Shown: positions 54,728 to 63,832 of the stretch, piece after piece
How positions within the stretch are numbered: position 1 is the stretch's first letter
How the letters are laid out: every line of letters starts with the position of its first letter
DNA from: Echinicola vietnamensis DSM 17526
GTDB lineage: Bacteria > Bacteroidota > Bacteroidia > Cytophagales > Cyclobacteriaceae
Length of the DNA: 64,000 nucleotides
Assembly: GCF_000325705.1 (NCBI RefSeq)
Contig: NC_019904.1
Span: 5,468,501 to 5,532,500, forward strand
Direction: 5' to 3'
Notes under the pieces: generated by a model
Told to the model about the DNA's origin: nothing
The model's database searches: none
What the model saw: the letters and a program-made list of their open reading frames with translations, nothing else
Made by a program: the position numbers and the translations under genes

Positions 54728-56081
54728 GTCTTAAAGAAGTTATTGGGTCCTGACTCGCGGCTCTTTTGGCCGGAGCTATTCCAAAAATTAATCCTACGGT
54801 AGCGGCCACACTAAAGGAGACCAATATAGAAGGAATGGTAATGATCGTAGGAAAGTCCCCAAACTGGGAAACCAAACTGGCCAAAATGATCCCTAAGATC
54901 ACCCCTATGATCCCGCCTGTAACGCTGATCATCATCGCTTCGAAAAGAAATTGATGAACAATATCCGTCTTTTGCGCCCCCAAGGCCAGCCGAAGGCCTA
55001 TTTCCTTGATCCGCTCCATCACCGAAGCCAGCATAATGTTCATAATACCAATCCCTCCCACGAGCAAGGAAATCCCGGCAATGGCCCCTAACACGATGTT
55101 AAAGATATTTTGGGTCCGTTGCTGCTGCTTAAGGAGCAATTCGGGAATGGTGATTTCAAAGTCAATGACATTATAATGCTTACGCTCCAATAACCGGGAC
55201 AATACCTCTGCCGTCGGGTTCAGCATGCTGCTTTCTTCTACCTGCACCACCAATTTATCGATCTGATGATAGTTGGTCTGCTTATTGGAGGTATTTTGCT
55301 GCACTTCGCCATTGATAATCACAACGCCCTGCCTACCGGAAACCAAACTTCCAGAAGTAACCATATCGCGGTTTTTATAGCGTACCAGCATGGTTTGCAT
55401 GGGAATGTATACATCCATGTTAAAGTCCCGGATACCAAGTTTGGCGAGGCTTTTATCAGAGACGATCCGCTCTTCCAAAATACCGATGACCCGCATCCAT
55501 TGATTGCCGCATTTGATCCGCTTGCCAATAGCATTTTCCTTGCTGAAAAACTTGGTCTGAACTCCACGTCCAATGATGCAAACCGGATCACCGTTCAAGA
55601 GGTTATTTTCGGTAAACATGCCGCCTTCACGCAATTTAAAATTGGTCACTTTAAAGTACTCCGGTGTCACGCCCACGAGTTTGGCTGATCTCCGTACCCC
55701 ACTTTTCACAATATGCGTATCCATGATCACCTCAGGGCTGATCCGCTGGATCCCCGGAATGACTTCTTGGATGGCTTCCACGTCCAGCATGCGCAGGCCG
55801 GGGCTGAACTTATTCTTTTCGGCTCCGGGGCCTCCTCCAGGGCCATCCTGAACTTCTTCCTCTACCTGCTCCACCACCGGTTCGATGATAATGTTATTTA
55901 CCCCCACCAGTTTGATCTGCTCCAGGATTTCCTGCTGGGCGCCGTTTCCGATGGCCATCATGGCGATCACCGCTGCAACCCCAAAAATAATCCCCAGTGC
56001 TGTCAGCAGCGACCTGAGCCTGTTGGCCATCACCGCCTCCAAAGCACTGTAGAAATTAGACAAAAGTCTTGGTCCAAACAT
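54720..56081 (-). CDS. MacB-type ABC transporter permease (no ATPase domain)
   Basis: 453 aa. N-terminal helix (LLTALGIIFGVAAVIAMMAI), a periplasmic MacB_PCD-like domain (~50-310, with a QEEVQDGPGGGPG-type loop), then three C-terminal FtsX helices (~325-350, with GGIGIMNIMLASVMERIKEI; ~375-400; ~410-435, VSFSVAATVGLIFGIAPAKR). This is MacB without its nucleotide-binding domain. The ATPase must be encoded elsewhere. It is 10 bp after the adaptor gene and overlaps the TolC gene. Confidence 0.92.
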   Translation of the reverse strand: MFGPRLLSNFYSALEAVMANRLRSLLTALGIIFGVAAVIAMMAIGNGAQQEILEQIKLVGVNNIIIEPVVEQVEEEVQDGPGGGPGAEKNKFSPGLRMLDVEAIQEVIPGIQRISPEVIMDTHIVKSGVRRSAKLVGVTPEYFKVTNFKLREGGMFTENNLLNGDPVCIIGRGVQTKFFSKENAIGKRIKCGNQWMRVIGILEERIVSDKSLAKLGIRDFNMDVYIPMQTMLVRYKNRDMVTSGSLVSGRQGVVIINGEVQQNTSNKQTNYHQIDKLVVQVEESSMLNPTAEVLSRLLERKHYNVIDFEITIPELLLKQQQRTQNIFNIVLGAIAGISLLVGGIGIMNIMLASVMERIKEIGLRLALGAQKTDIVHQFLFEAMMISVTGGIIGVILGIILASLVSQFGDFPTIITIPSILVSFSVAATVGLIFGIAPAKRAASQDPITSLRHE

Positions 56082-56091
56082 AGATCAGCAA

Positions 56092-57474
56092 TTAAGAATT
56101 TGAAGCTTTCTTACCAGCCTTAGCGCCACCCGCCGCTGGCTTTCCTCCGCGCTGCCCTCCTCCAGGAGTGGGACGCTTGGGGGCCTCCGGCTGGGCCGTT
56201 TCTTCCTCCTTCAGGTTACGCTTGCCATTGAGCTCTTCGAGCAATTTCACCGATTGGCTCTCTCCCCAATTGGGAATGGACAGGTAAACCTTGTCTCCTT
56301 CCTCTAGGCCTAGCTCAACGATCGCCTCGTCATAGTTGGACAATCCAAGCTTTATTTCCTGCTTCACGCCATTGTTGAGGTATACGTAATTGATACTGTC
56401 GTTTTGGACATGTACGGCTTCCAAAGGCACAAAAATGGCATCTTCCAGCTCCTCTGCTATAATGGTATTGCTAGTGGTCATGGCCGGACGCATGACCGGA
56501 TCACTCTCATTGACCAATATCTCTACTTCAAACACCTTGGCATCCGAGTTTGGCCGCTGCTGGCCAACATTGGCGACACGGGTTACCTTTCCCGTAAATT
56601 CCTTTTCAGGGAAGGCATCAAGGCCAATTTTCACTTCCTGGCCCACTTTCACCTTTCTGATTTCAACCTCGTTTACGTAAGTGATGCTCTGCATTTCGGT
56701 CAAATCAGGCAAAGTGGCCACTACCGGATTCCATGCACTGATCTGGGAGCCTTCAGCAATTTTATTACCGTCCCAGTTGGTCCGGTAAATGACCATACCA
56801 TCTTGAGGAGCCGTAATGGTAAATTCATCCAGTAAGTCATTCATGGCTTGGAATTCACGCTCCTCCTTCCGTAACCTGGCTGTCCGCTCAGCCATTTTGG
56901 CCAAGGCCTGATTGTACTTGATCTTATAGTTTTGTCTGGCCTGGTCCAAGTCTCTCTCCGCTTTTTCCAGATCGTATTCGTTTTGCTTGATCGTCGCTGG
57001 CGGTTCGTACTGGGATTGCTCCAGCACCAACTTCTTCTGCTCTACGTTATACTCCAGGTTCAGAATATTGTCCCGTTCTTGTCGTAAGGTCAAGGCAGTA
57101 TCCAATTTGGCCTGCTCGTATTGGGCTACTTCTGAATCCAAATTGTTTTGCCCGTCACTGAGTTTACCGAAAAGTTCTGATTTATCTAGTGAAGCAATAA
57201 AGTCCCCTTTCTTTACGACCGTTCCCTCTTCTACCATTCGCTCAATGGTAAGCTGGTTTACCCGAAACTCCCGAGCCCGCGTCGGCCCCATGATCATCAC
57301 CGATCGCAAGGCTTTCAGCTCCCCGGTGGTTGCTATTTCAACGGTAAATTTTCCTTTCTCGACAGGAACGATGATATCGGCACCGTCCCCGGAGGCAGTG
57401 GGCGAAAAAATAAAGTATAGGACCAGAATGGCCACCACACTCCCTACCGCTACAAATAATAAATTCTTTTTCAT
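56092..57474 (-). CDS. HlyD/MacA-type periplasmic adaptor protein
   Basis: 460 aa. One N-terminal membrane helix (LLFVAVGSVVAILVLYFIF), a barrel-sandwich hybrid/lipoyl-like part (VKKGDFIASLDKSE, FTITAPQDGMVIYR), a long coiled-coil hairpin (~110-215) and beta-barrel domains (VGQEVKIGLDAFPEKEFTGK, GLEEGDKVYLSIP). The C-terminus is a Gly/Lys-rich tail. It bridges the permease and TolC channel across the periplasm. It is the first gene of the unit; a -7-like TAATTTTG lies just upstream. Confidence 0.92.
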   Translation of the reverse strand: MKKNLLFVAVGSVVAILVLYFIFSPTASGDGADIIVPVEKGKFTVEIATTGELKALRSVMIMGPTRAREFRVNQLTIERMVEEGTVVKKGDFIASLDKSELFGKLSDGQNNLDSEVAQYEQAKLDTALTLRQERDNILNLEYNVEQKKLVLEQSQYEPPATIKQNEYDLEKAERDLDQARQNYKIKYNQALAKMAERTARLRKEEREFQAMNDLLDEFTITAPQDGMVIYRTNWDGNKIAEGSQISAWNPVVATLPDLTEMQSITYVNEVEIRKVKVGQEVKIGLDAFPEKEFTGKVTRVANVGQQRPNSDAKVFEVEILVNESDPVMRPAMTTSNTIIAEELEDAIFVPLEAVHVQNDSINYVYLNNGVKQEIKLGLSNYDEAIVELGLEEGDKVYLSIPNWGESQSVKLLEELNGKRNLKEEETAQPEAPKRPTPGGGQRGGKPAAGGAKAGKKASNS

Positions 57475-57514
57475 GACAGTTTCACTGTTAGGTGTATTTA
57501 TAGATTATTGTTTA

Positions 57515-57522
57515 CAAAATTA
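57515..57522 (-). promoter_or_regulatory. Possible efflux operon -7 box
   Basis: On the minus strand TAATTTTG fits TAnnTTTG, 41 bp upstream of the adaptor start. No good -33 element was found at the usual distance, so support is partial. Confidence 0.35.
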
Positions 57523-57668
57523 AATTTTTAAAAACTAAGCACCGTCCCAACTAAATTCAAATATAGCCATTGACGTAATATTTCAAACTAAAAGCTTAAT
57601 TAATAAATGTTAAATTTAAACGATATGTTTTGTTAACTTGCGGCAAAATCCTCCAAAAACAGGCGTTC

Positions 57669-58442
57669 ATGAAGTCAATCATCAGTTTTGTCATCAGATA
57701 TATACCACGAAGCTTTTTGCAGCTCATCAGCCACATTTTTTTAAGGATATTGGCCATTTTCTATCGGGGAAATGATGTTAGTTGTCCGGTATGTCAGCGG
57801 GAATTCAGTAAATTTCTACCGTACGGCCGCAAGGCCAGAGAAAATGCCTTATGCCCAAATTGTCTTGCCCTGGAGCGGCATCGACTCATGTGGCTTTTTC
57901 TTCAGCAGGAAACCAATTTCTTTGAGGCCGACTTAAAAGTACTGCACATCGCTCCCGAATTGTGCTTTATTGACCGCTTCGAGAAACTTCCCAATATCGA
58001 CTATATCACCGGAGATATCGAATCCCCGCTTGCCAAAGTCAAAATGGACGTCCATAACATCCCTTTTGAAGACCAATCCTTTGATGTGGTCTTTTGCAAC
58101 CACGTCATGGAACATGTCGAGGATGACCTGCTGGCCTGCAAGGAAATCAACCGTGTCCTCAAAAAAGACGGCTGGGGGATCATCCAATCACCAGTTTATG
58201 ACATCCCAAAGACCCTAGAGGATCACACTATCACGTCCCCTGCTGAACGCGAAAGGGTATTTGGCCAGCGGGACCATGTCAGGAAATATGGCCAGGACTA
58301 TGCCGAGCGGCTTTCCCAATCAGGTCTGAGCGTACAAAAGAACAACTTTGTAAAAACCCTTTCGGAGGAAACCATCAAGGCCTTTGCCCTTCCGCCAAAT
58401 GAAATCATCTTTTATTGTTCCAAAGGAAGTGCTACTTCTTAA
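57669..58442 (+). CDS. Class I SAM methyltransferase with N-terminal zinc ribbon
   Basis: 257 aa from the ATG at 57669. Residues 1-32 are a basic-hydrophobic helix (FVIRYIPRSFLQLISHIFLR). A four-cysteine site follows: Cys39-x2-Cys42 and Cys62-x2-Cys65, a zinc ribbon. The methyltransferase core reads KVLHIAPELCF, DYITGDI, MDVHNIPFEDQSFDVVFCNH, VMEHVEDDLLACKEI. The glycine-rich motif I is atypical (HIAPEL in place of ExGxG). The substrate is unknown; its position beside glycosyltransferases could mean modification of a sugar or lipid carrier. Its end overlaps the convergent GT2 gene by 11 bp. Confidence 0.85.
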   Translation: MKSIISFVIRYIPRSFLQLISHIFLRILAIFYRGNDVSCPVCQREFSKFLPYGRKARENALCPNCLALERHRLMWLFLQQETNFFEADLKVLHIAPELCFIDRFEKLPNIDYITGDIESPLAKVKMDVHNIPFEDQSFDVVFCNHVMEHVEDDLLACKEINRVLKKDGWGIIQSPVYDIPKTLEDHTITSPAERERVFGQRDHVRKYGQDYAERLSQSGLSVQKNNFVKTLSEETIKAFALPPNEIIFYCSKGSATS

Positions 58443-59382
58443 GTAATGCGGTCACCAAACCGGCGCCATAAGCAAACAGCTGCCCATAAGAGGTAAAAAC
58501 GGACAATACCCCTACCCATAATGAACGCGATCCAATGGCTGCTGACAGCAGCACTCCCATAGTCCAGCCCCCGTAAAGGAGCACTCCGGCAGTGTATAGG
58601 GGGGGACTGATAAAATAGCTGAACAGTACCGCCAAAAAACCACCAAGGAAAAGGGCCGGCATCAAATGAACCGCCTTAATGGCTCCTGGATGGAAGCGGT
58701 TGACATTTACCCTGTTTTGGCCAAATGAGAAACTTTGGCGCAGAAAAGACATGAAATCATTTCTGCGCTTATGGTAAACATAAGCCTCCTTGACCAGTTC
58801 AAGGTGAAATCCTCCCTTTTTGATGCGAATGCTAAGCTCTATGTCCTCTCCCCTATTCGGATCTACAAAGCCTCCCAGCGTATCGTAGACTTTTCTCGAA
58901 AACCCCATGTTGTAGCCTCTGGCCTGATATTTTTTCGGATCAGCTACTTTCCCCCTGATACCCCCAGTCGTCCAAAATGAAGTCATGCTGAAATTGATGG
59001 CTTTTTGAAAGGGGGAAAAACCTGCGGCTGCCTGGTCCGGTCCCCCATGGGCATCTAGCTGCCGATATTGAATGGCCTCCTGCAAATTCATAAGGTATGC
59101 GTCGGGAATCACACAATCTGAGTCAAAAAACACAAAATAATCACCCTTGGCATGTTTCATCCCGAAATTTCGTGCAAAACCTTGCCCTGAATTTTGCTGA
59201 TAAAAATATCGGACGGCCAACCTGTCTTCAAATTTCCTAACCACTTCCTCGCACCTGTCAGTAGAACCATCCTCTACCATAACCACCTCAAAGGTCTTAA
59301 CGGTCTGCTGGCACAAGCTCTGGAGCAATTCTGAAACTTCTGAAGGCCTGTTATAAACCGGAATGATGATGGAAAAAAACAT
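58432..59382 (-). CDS. GT2 glycosyltransferase with C-terminal membrane helices
   Basis: 316 aa. GT-A fold: FFSIIIPVYNRPSEV, VMVEDGSTDRCEEV, FARNFGMKHAKGDYFVFFDS with DSD metal motif, then RGEDIELSIRIKKGGF (the ED motif of processive or transfer-type GT2). Hydrophobic helices at ~235-255, ~262-282 and ~290-312. The enzyme is probably inner-membrane bound. It overlaps the next upstream GT2 gene by 1 bp. Donor and acceptor unknown. Confidence 0.92.
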   Translation of the reverse strand: MFFSIIIPVYNRPSEVSELLQSLCQQTVKTFEVVMVEDGSTDRCEEVVRKFEDRLAVRYFYQQNSGQGFARNFGMKHAKGDYFVFFDSDCVIPDAYLMNLQEAIQYRQLDAHGGPDQAAAGFSPFQKAINFSMTSFWTTGGIRGKVADPKKYQARGYNMGFSRKVYDTLGGFVDPNRGEDIELSIRIKKGGFHLELVKEAYVYHKRRNDFMSFLRQSFSFGQNRVNVNRFHPGAIKAVHLMPALFLGGFLAVLFSYFISPPLYTAGVLLYGGWTMGVLLSAAIGSRSLWVGVLSVFTSYGQLFAYGAGLVTALLKK

Positions 59383-60344
59383 CAGCGACCAAAATTAAGC
59401 TCCTCATCGATATTATAATCTCCCTTTCGTGAGCTCGTGGAAATCATCATTTCAGCCAAAAAACCTGTCAGAAAAAGCTGTACCCCAACAATCAGGGCCA
59501 CCAATGAAAGGAAAAACAAAGGCTGCTCCGTCACTTCCCTCACGGGCAGGCCATGATGAATCCCCCAGACTTTTTCAAACACCAACCAGCAGGTAATCAA
59601 AAAACCACCAAAAAAGGAAATGGTGCCCAATGCCCCAAAGAAGTGCATGGGCTTCTTTCGGTACCTGTTGACAAAAGAAACCGAGATAAGGTCCAGAAAA
59701 CCGTGCACAAAACGCTCGATTCCAAATTTGGTCGTGCCGTACTTTCTCGCCCGGTGCGCTACTGCTTTCTCTCCAATTTTATTAAAACCGTTCCATTTGG
59801 CGATCAGCGGGATATAACGGTGCATTTCTCCATACAGATGGATCTGCTTGACCACCTTGTTTCGGTAAGCTTTTAACCCACAATTGAAGTCATGTAACTT
59901 GATTCCTGAAATCAAACGGGTCACGCCATTAAAAAATTTAGAGGGAACTGTTTTGGTAAAAGGATCATGGCGCTTTTTCTTCCAACCCGAAACGATATCA
60001 TATCCCTCCTCCATGATCATGGCATACAGCGCAGGGATCTCATCCGGACTGTCCTGCAGATCTGCGTCCATGGTAATGACTACATCCCCCGAAGCTTTGC
60101 TAAAGCCAATGTCCAAAGCAGCCGATTTCCCGTAATTTCGGCTAAAACCAACTGCTTTGACATGGCCATTTTGCTGGGCAAGACATCCGATTACCTCCCA
60201 GGATTTATCTGAACTACCGTCATTGATGAACATCAATTCATAACTGAACCGATGTTCGTGCATGACCCGCTCTATCCACGTGGTCAATTCAGGTAAAGAC
60301 TCCTCCTCATTATATACGGGAACGATAATCGAAATTTGCGTCAT
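59382..60344 (-). CDS. GT2 glycosyltransferase, ArnC/DPM1-like
   Basis: 320 aa. ISIIVPVYNEEESLPEL, FINDGSSDKSWEV, VKAVGFSRNYGKSAALDIGF and DADLQDSPDE metal site, then SKFFNGVTRLISGIKLHDFNCGLKAYR-like motif (read in parts: NGVTRLISG, DFNCGLKAYR). Two C-terminal helices (~235-260, ~270-300). This is the polyprenyl-phosphate glycosyltransferase type, which makes lipid-linked sugars at the inner membrane. It lies 6 bp after a DUF4199 gene in the pyrC-like operon. Confidence 0.94.
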   Translation of the reverse strand: MTQISIIVPVYNEEESLPELTTWIERVMHEHRFSYELMFINDGSSDKSWEVIGCLAQQNGHVKAVGFSRNYGKSAALDIGFSKASGDVVITMDADLQDSPDEIPALYAMIMEEGYDIVSGWKKKRHDPFTKTVPSKFFNGVTRLISGIKLHDFNCGLKAYRNKVVKQIHLYGEMHRYIPLIAKWNGFNKIGEKAVAHRARKYGTTKFGIERFVHGFLDLISVSFVNRYRKKPMHFFGALGTISFFGGFLITCWLVFEKVWGIHHGLPVREVTEQPLFFLSLVALIVGVQLFLTGFLAEMMISTSSRKGDYNIDEELNFGR

Positions 60345-60350
60345 TTAATA

Positions 60351-60896
60351 TCAATAACTTTGGGTTGGTTCTTTTCTTTTGATGATAGCACCGATGATCA
60401 AAGCCAAGATCGCGTAAATTATAAGAGCAAAGCCAAAAGCTTTAAGTTGTCCCCCCACAGAATAGGCATCCAAGAAGCCTTGCTTCATCTCATTTATTTG
60501 CTCGGTACTCATGGCATCCGCCGCTCCAAAACTTTCAATAATTTCCATCGTATTTTCCATTTGCTGATCGGCCAATACCTGTGGAAGCGCTGGATCTATG
60601 ACCATATAAAGCAACAGGTTTCCCACAAGGCCAATAATTCCTGCCACTATCAACGTAAAAAAGGAAAACTGAAAAGCTGAGCCAAAAGGCAGGTAACCTC
60701 CAACCTCTTTTCTGTATTTAAATCCAAAAAACAATAACAATGCAAAATATAATATCAGTACTGCCAATCCAAACCAGTTAGATGCCAGCAAAGAAGCTTC
60801 TATAAAATAGATCAAGTAAACGATTACCATCATCATTAATCCCAGGACCAAACCAGTCCTTAAGGCTGCTCGAAAAGGTGTTTCATGTGTTTCCAT
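60351..60896 (-). CDS. DUF4199 membrane protein
   Basis: 181 aa from the ATG at 60896 (METHETPFRAAL); the longer frame to 61004 overlaps the neighbouring gene. Helices: LVLGLMMMVIVYLIYFIEAS, WFGLAVLILYFALLLFFGFK, FSFFTLIVAGIIGLVGNLLL and a C-terminal FGFALIIYAILALIIGAII. YRKEVGGYLPFGSAFQ is the DUF4199 middle motif. Function unknown. It lies 11 bp downstream of the second DUF4199 gene and is its paralogue. Confidence 0.88.
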   Translation of the reverse strand: METHETPFRAALRTGLVLGLMMMVIVYLIYFIEASLLASNWFGLAVLILYFALLLFFGFKYRKEVGGYLPFGSAFQFSFFTLIVAGIIGLVGNLLLYMVIDPALPQVLADQQMENTMEIIESFGAADAMSTEQINEMKQGFLDAYSVGGQLKAFGFALIIYAILALIIGAIIKRKEPTQSY

Positions 60897-60907
60897 ATTA
60901 ACAAAAT

Positions 60908-61420
60908 TTAGTTTTTTATCCTTTTTAAAATTATCGAAATAATAATTGTAAAGAACAATTCCAACATAAAAATTTTCAGAAACACATCCAGTACCACATC
61001 CCAAACGGACATTTTTTGATGTGCCGCCAAGGCACTATCATAGGCATCTTGATCTACGTTTTCACTAATATAGGCTTCTTTTCCTTGGAGATATGTGATT
61101 TTTTCTGCCTTGTAACTGTCAAATAATGTCGAATCCATTTCAAGAAAAAGCGCAATTCCCAATGCCGTAATCAACGCTACCAATCCATAAATAACGAAGC
61201 CAACGGTCATTCCCTGGGCAAACAGCATTTCGCCCTGCCCTTCGGTATCTCGATAGTTTTTGGTCCCTATAAACACAAAAACGGGTGTGATCAAACAGGC
61301 AAATAATAAGGTAAAATCTATCGGTTCCAAGCCTATCCAATACAGTACCCAAAAGGCCAGCAAGCAAAAAACGCCCCCGACGATCCCGAATAAATAGCCT
61401 CCTTTAAAATATTTAGTCAT
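60908..61420 (-). CDS. DUF4199 membrane protein (second copy)
   Basis: 170 aa, four predicted helices (~8-28, ~35-52, ~72-93, ~145-165), with YRDTEGQGEMLFAQGMTVGF in the DUF4199 middle position. It overlaps the dihydroorotase-like gene stop by 8 bp. The periplasmic loop before the last helix is charged. Such proteins are regularly found beside dihydroorotase homologues and GT2 genes in Bacteroidota; their role is unknown. Confidence 0.86.
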   Translation of the reverse strand: MTKYFKGGYLFGIVGGVFCLLAFWVLYWIGLEPIDFTLLFACLITPVFVFIGTKNYRDTEGQGEMLFAQGMTVGFVIYGLVALITALGIALFLEMDSTLFDSYKAEKITYLQGKEAYISENVDQDAYDSALAAHQKMSVWDVVLDVFLKIFMLELFFTIIISIILKRIKN

Positions 61421-62657
61421 CCAACCGCGCGAATTTATCCTTATTGATCACCAATTTCACTTTTCCTTTCAACGTTTGATTAAAAAATGGAGAATTAGCA
61501 GAAAGGGATTTATTGGTCTGTTTGTTGAAAACCCACTCTTCGGCAGGGTCAAATACGGTTAATGAGGTCATCTCCTTCCCCGTACTTCTGATAATACGTC
61601 CGGGAGCAGTGGTAATCTTTTCAATCAACAATGGCCATCCCAGTTTCGCTTCCAGGGAAACCATACCCGGCAAAAACGTCTGCAAGCCACTCATGCCAAA
61701 ATCGGCTAGATCAAACTCCATGTGCTTGGCATCATAATCTCTTGGCTGGTGGTTCGAAACAATGGCATCAATAGTACCGTCCTTAAGCCCTTCCAGTAAG
61801 GCTTCCTGATCTTCCTTGCCCCTGAATGGTGGCATCACCTTTAGATGGCTGTCATAGTTTTCTAGATCGCTGTCCACAAATAGCAACTGGTATAGCGAGA
61901 CATCCGCGGTAACCTGCAGCCCTTCTTCTTTTGCTTTCCGAATGGCAGCCACCCCGTTTCGGGTACTGACGGTTTGGAAGTGAATACTACCGCCCGTATA
62001 CTTCAAAATCTCAATATTCTTTTGGATGGCCACCTCCTCTGCAAGGGATGGTATTCCTTTCATCCCCAAAGAAGTGGAAGTATATCCCTCATGCATCTGA
62101 CCAAATATAGCCAATAGCGGGTCATAGGACTGGTCAAAAAGGATCCCATCAAACTTTTGTAAATACTGCAGCACCTTCATCATCCTATCCGAATTGGATA
62201 GGGGTACATTTCCGTCCCCAAAAATATTGACACCATGATGGTGAATATCTAAGATTTCGGTAAGATCCTCACCTAAAGTATCCTTGGTAACCGCTGCATG
62301 AACATGAAGTTTGGCAAAAAAATCCCTGGCTTTATTTTTTATAAACTCTACTTCATTTTTACTCTGAATCACAGGGGAAGTATTGGGTAACAAAACGGCT
62401 TCTGTAAAACCTGCAGATTGGAGTGCGCTGTCCAAACTAGCTAGGGTTTCCTGGTACTCATGTCCGGGTTCCCCCACCCCACATCTCAGATCAATCCACC
62501 CGGCACTTCCAAGCCATCCGGCGCAATCCACTATTTCATCAAATTCACTTTCATCTCCCTCATATGGCTTTACCTGATTTCCATCATAGGCGTAATTTTG
62601 GGGGCTACCGATGGTGTCTTTTTGGATTAACTTAAGTGATTTTAGTAGAACTGCCAT
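61413..62657 (-). CDS. Dihydroorotase homologue lacking metal ligands
   Basis: 414 aa with dihydroorotase layout, but the metal-binding DxHVHxREPG motif reads IDLRCGVGEPG (Asp56-Leu-Arg58-Cys-Gly60), so both His and the substrate Arg are lost. The second site (usual TDHAPH) reads SNHQPRD, with the Asp changed to Asn. The usual HISTxxxV segment is HFQTVSTRNGV. So it should be inactive as a dihydroorotase. In other bacteria inactive PyrC' proteins serve as structural partners of aspartate transcarbamoylase (family knowledge); the same role here is inference. It is the first gene of an operon with two DUF4199 and two GT2 genes. Confidence 0.88.
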   Translation of the reverse strand: MAVLLKSLKLIQKDTIGSPQNYAYDGNQVKPYEGDESEFDEIVDCAGWLGSAGWIDLRCGVGEPGHEYQETLASLDSALQSAGFTEAVLLPNTSPVIQSKNEVEFIKNKARDFFAKLHVHAAVTKDTLGEDLTEILDIHHHGVNIFGDGNVPLSNSDRMMKVLQYLQKFDGILFDQSYDPLLAIFGQMHEGYTSTSLGMKGIPSLAEEVAIQKNIEILKYTGGSIHFQTVSTRNGVAAIRKAKEEGLQVTADVSLYQLLFVDSDLENYDSHLKVMPPFRGKEDQEALLEGLKDGTIDAIVSNHQPRDYDAKHMEFDLADFGMSGLQTFLPGMVSLEAKLGWPLLIEKITTAPGRIIRSTGKEMTSLTVFDPAEEWVFNKQTNKSLSANSPFFNQTLKGKVKLVINKDKFARLDD

Positions 62658-62807
62658 GCTTAAAATATTTGTGCAAAACTGGCACTTTTTTCTTTAAAAA
62701 TAAACCGAAAGGTCAAAAAAAGCCTTTTCAATGTTCAAATGATCATAACCTTCCCAATCTAATTTCCGACGGATGATAAATTCAGCTATCTATCGAAATA
62801 ATGGTAG

Positions 62808-62836
62808 GCCACAAAGACGCTAAGTCACAAGGCAAT
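62808..62836. repeat. Dispersed repeat-like block
   Basis: CCACAAAGACGCTAAGTCAC and the following AAGG resemble a short intergenic repeat seen in many bacterial genomes (recognised by memory). Copy number in this genome cannot be judged here. Confidence 0.35.
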
Positions 62837-63052
62837 TTTACATCCCTTTCCATGCGGTCGCAGCATGCATTTGGTGGTTTGGACTTTATGGCTTTTCCAG
62901 GGGATGAATGTTGACATGTTCTTGTGAAAGATGATGCCGCCCCGTCAAAGCGATGGTTTTGATCTATTCGCACGAATGGGTTTTAGCGGGAGTTTGTGGG
63001 GAATAGGGAGGTAAATGTAGCTAAAACGGAAAACGTTGAATGGGCAAATATA

Positions 63053-63101
63053 CCATGGGTTTCACCCATGGCTATGGATGTGGCGCCCCTCCGGGGCTGG
63101 G
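63053..63101. repeat. Structured intergenic repeat (two hairpins)
   Basis: A perfect palindrome CCATGGGT-TTC-ACCCATGG (63053-63071), then after 13 bp CCCC-TCC-GGGG (~63084-63095). The same block, with a hairpin and a CCCCTCCGGGG centre, recurs across Bacteroidota intergenic regions as remembered; it is often mis-annotated as short proteins. Confidence 0.5.
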
Positions 63102-63469
63102 CATCGGTTGTGAATTCCTTGTGTTCTTTGGAGTTTAGGGGTATTTCCCATGAAAATAAAGGGACAAACGATATTTCTGGGGAGGAATTTCCGACCAAGC
63201 CGAAAGATTGGGGGAATTTGTGAGAAACAGTGCTGGTGACCATGTTTGCCCACGCGCGCAGGCAAACTCCTGCGTTTGGGCAGTGATCAGCTTTTTTCGC
63301 ACCATCACGTCATACCTGCCTGCCGCAGACTGGCATGCCTGCATCTTTTTCCAGTCCGCTCGCTTGGTTTCTCCACGCCGAAATCCCTCAAGGCAGCGTA
63401 TAAAAAACTGAAATGATAAATGCGGGGAGGCCGACAAGGCAGCGGGGCGGCGGCTGGCTAGCGGGCGAA

Positions 63470-63545
63470 AGCCTTGCCATGTCTTGATTTCCTCTTGCGA
63501 CGGACAGGTTTTCGTTCTTTTTTATCAAGAAAAAAGGACAAAGAA
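63470..63545. repeat. TCTTGAT/ATCAAGA repeat-like block
   Basis: CATGTCTTGATTTCCTCTTG followed by TTTTTTATCAAGAAAAAAGG: a short inverted-repeat block of a type common in intergenic DNA of this phylum (from memory). Function unknown. Confidence 0.35.
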
Positions 63546-63769
63546 GTCCGGATGGCATCTGTTCTTGCCCGATGATGGGGAAACCATAAAGTCTCCTTTA
63601 AGGGGACTTAGGGGCAGAAACAAATCAAGCAATATTTCTGAGGGCTACTTTATTTAAAGGATGCTATTTCATCTATGAACTGGATGAATCCAAGCGTTGC
63701 CGAGAAGTCCTCTGCATAGCCAAAGGCATGGGCATCGTAGTTTTATAAGTAAGTTACTGATAAGGGATT

Positions 63770-63832
63770 TGAACACGGATTAGCAACGCCTTAAGCATCC
63801 TATCTGTGTTTATCCGTGTCCATCCGTGGCAA
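63770..63832. repeat. ACACGGAT/ATCCGTGT repeat-like block
   Basis: ACACGGAT near 63772 and TCTGTGTTTATCCGTGTCCA at 63803-63822, forming an inverted arrangement; similar 'ccgtgtccatccgtgg' blocks occur in many genomes. Copy number unknown. Confidence 0.4.

Noticed and set aside
60897..61004. N-terminal extension of the DUF4199 gene
   Set aside because: It would overlap the other DUF4199 gene by almost 100 bp; METHETPFRAAL is the natural start.
62983..63437. Several overlapping short frames near the rRNA operon
   Set aside because: They coincide with palindromic repeat blocks; such frames are a known annotation artefact of intergenic repeats.
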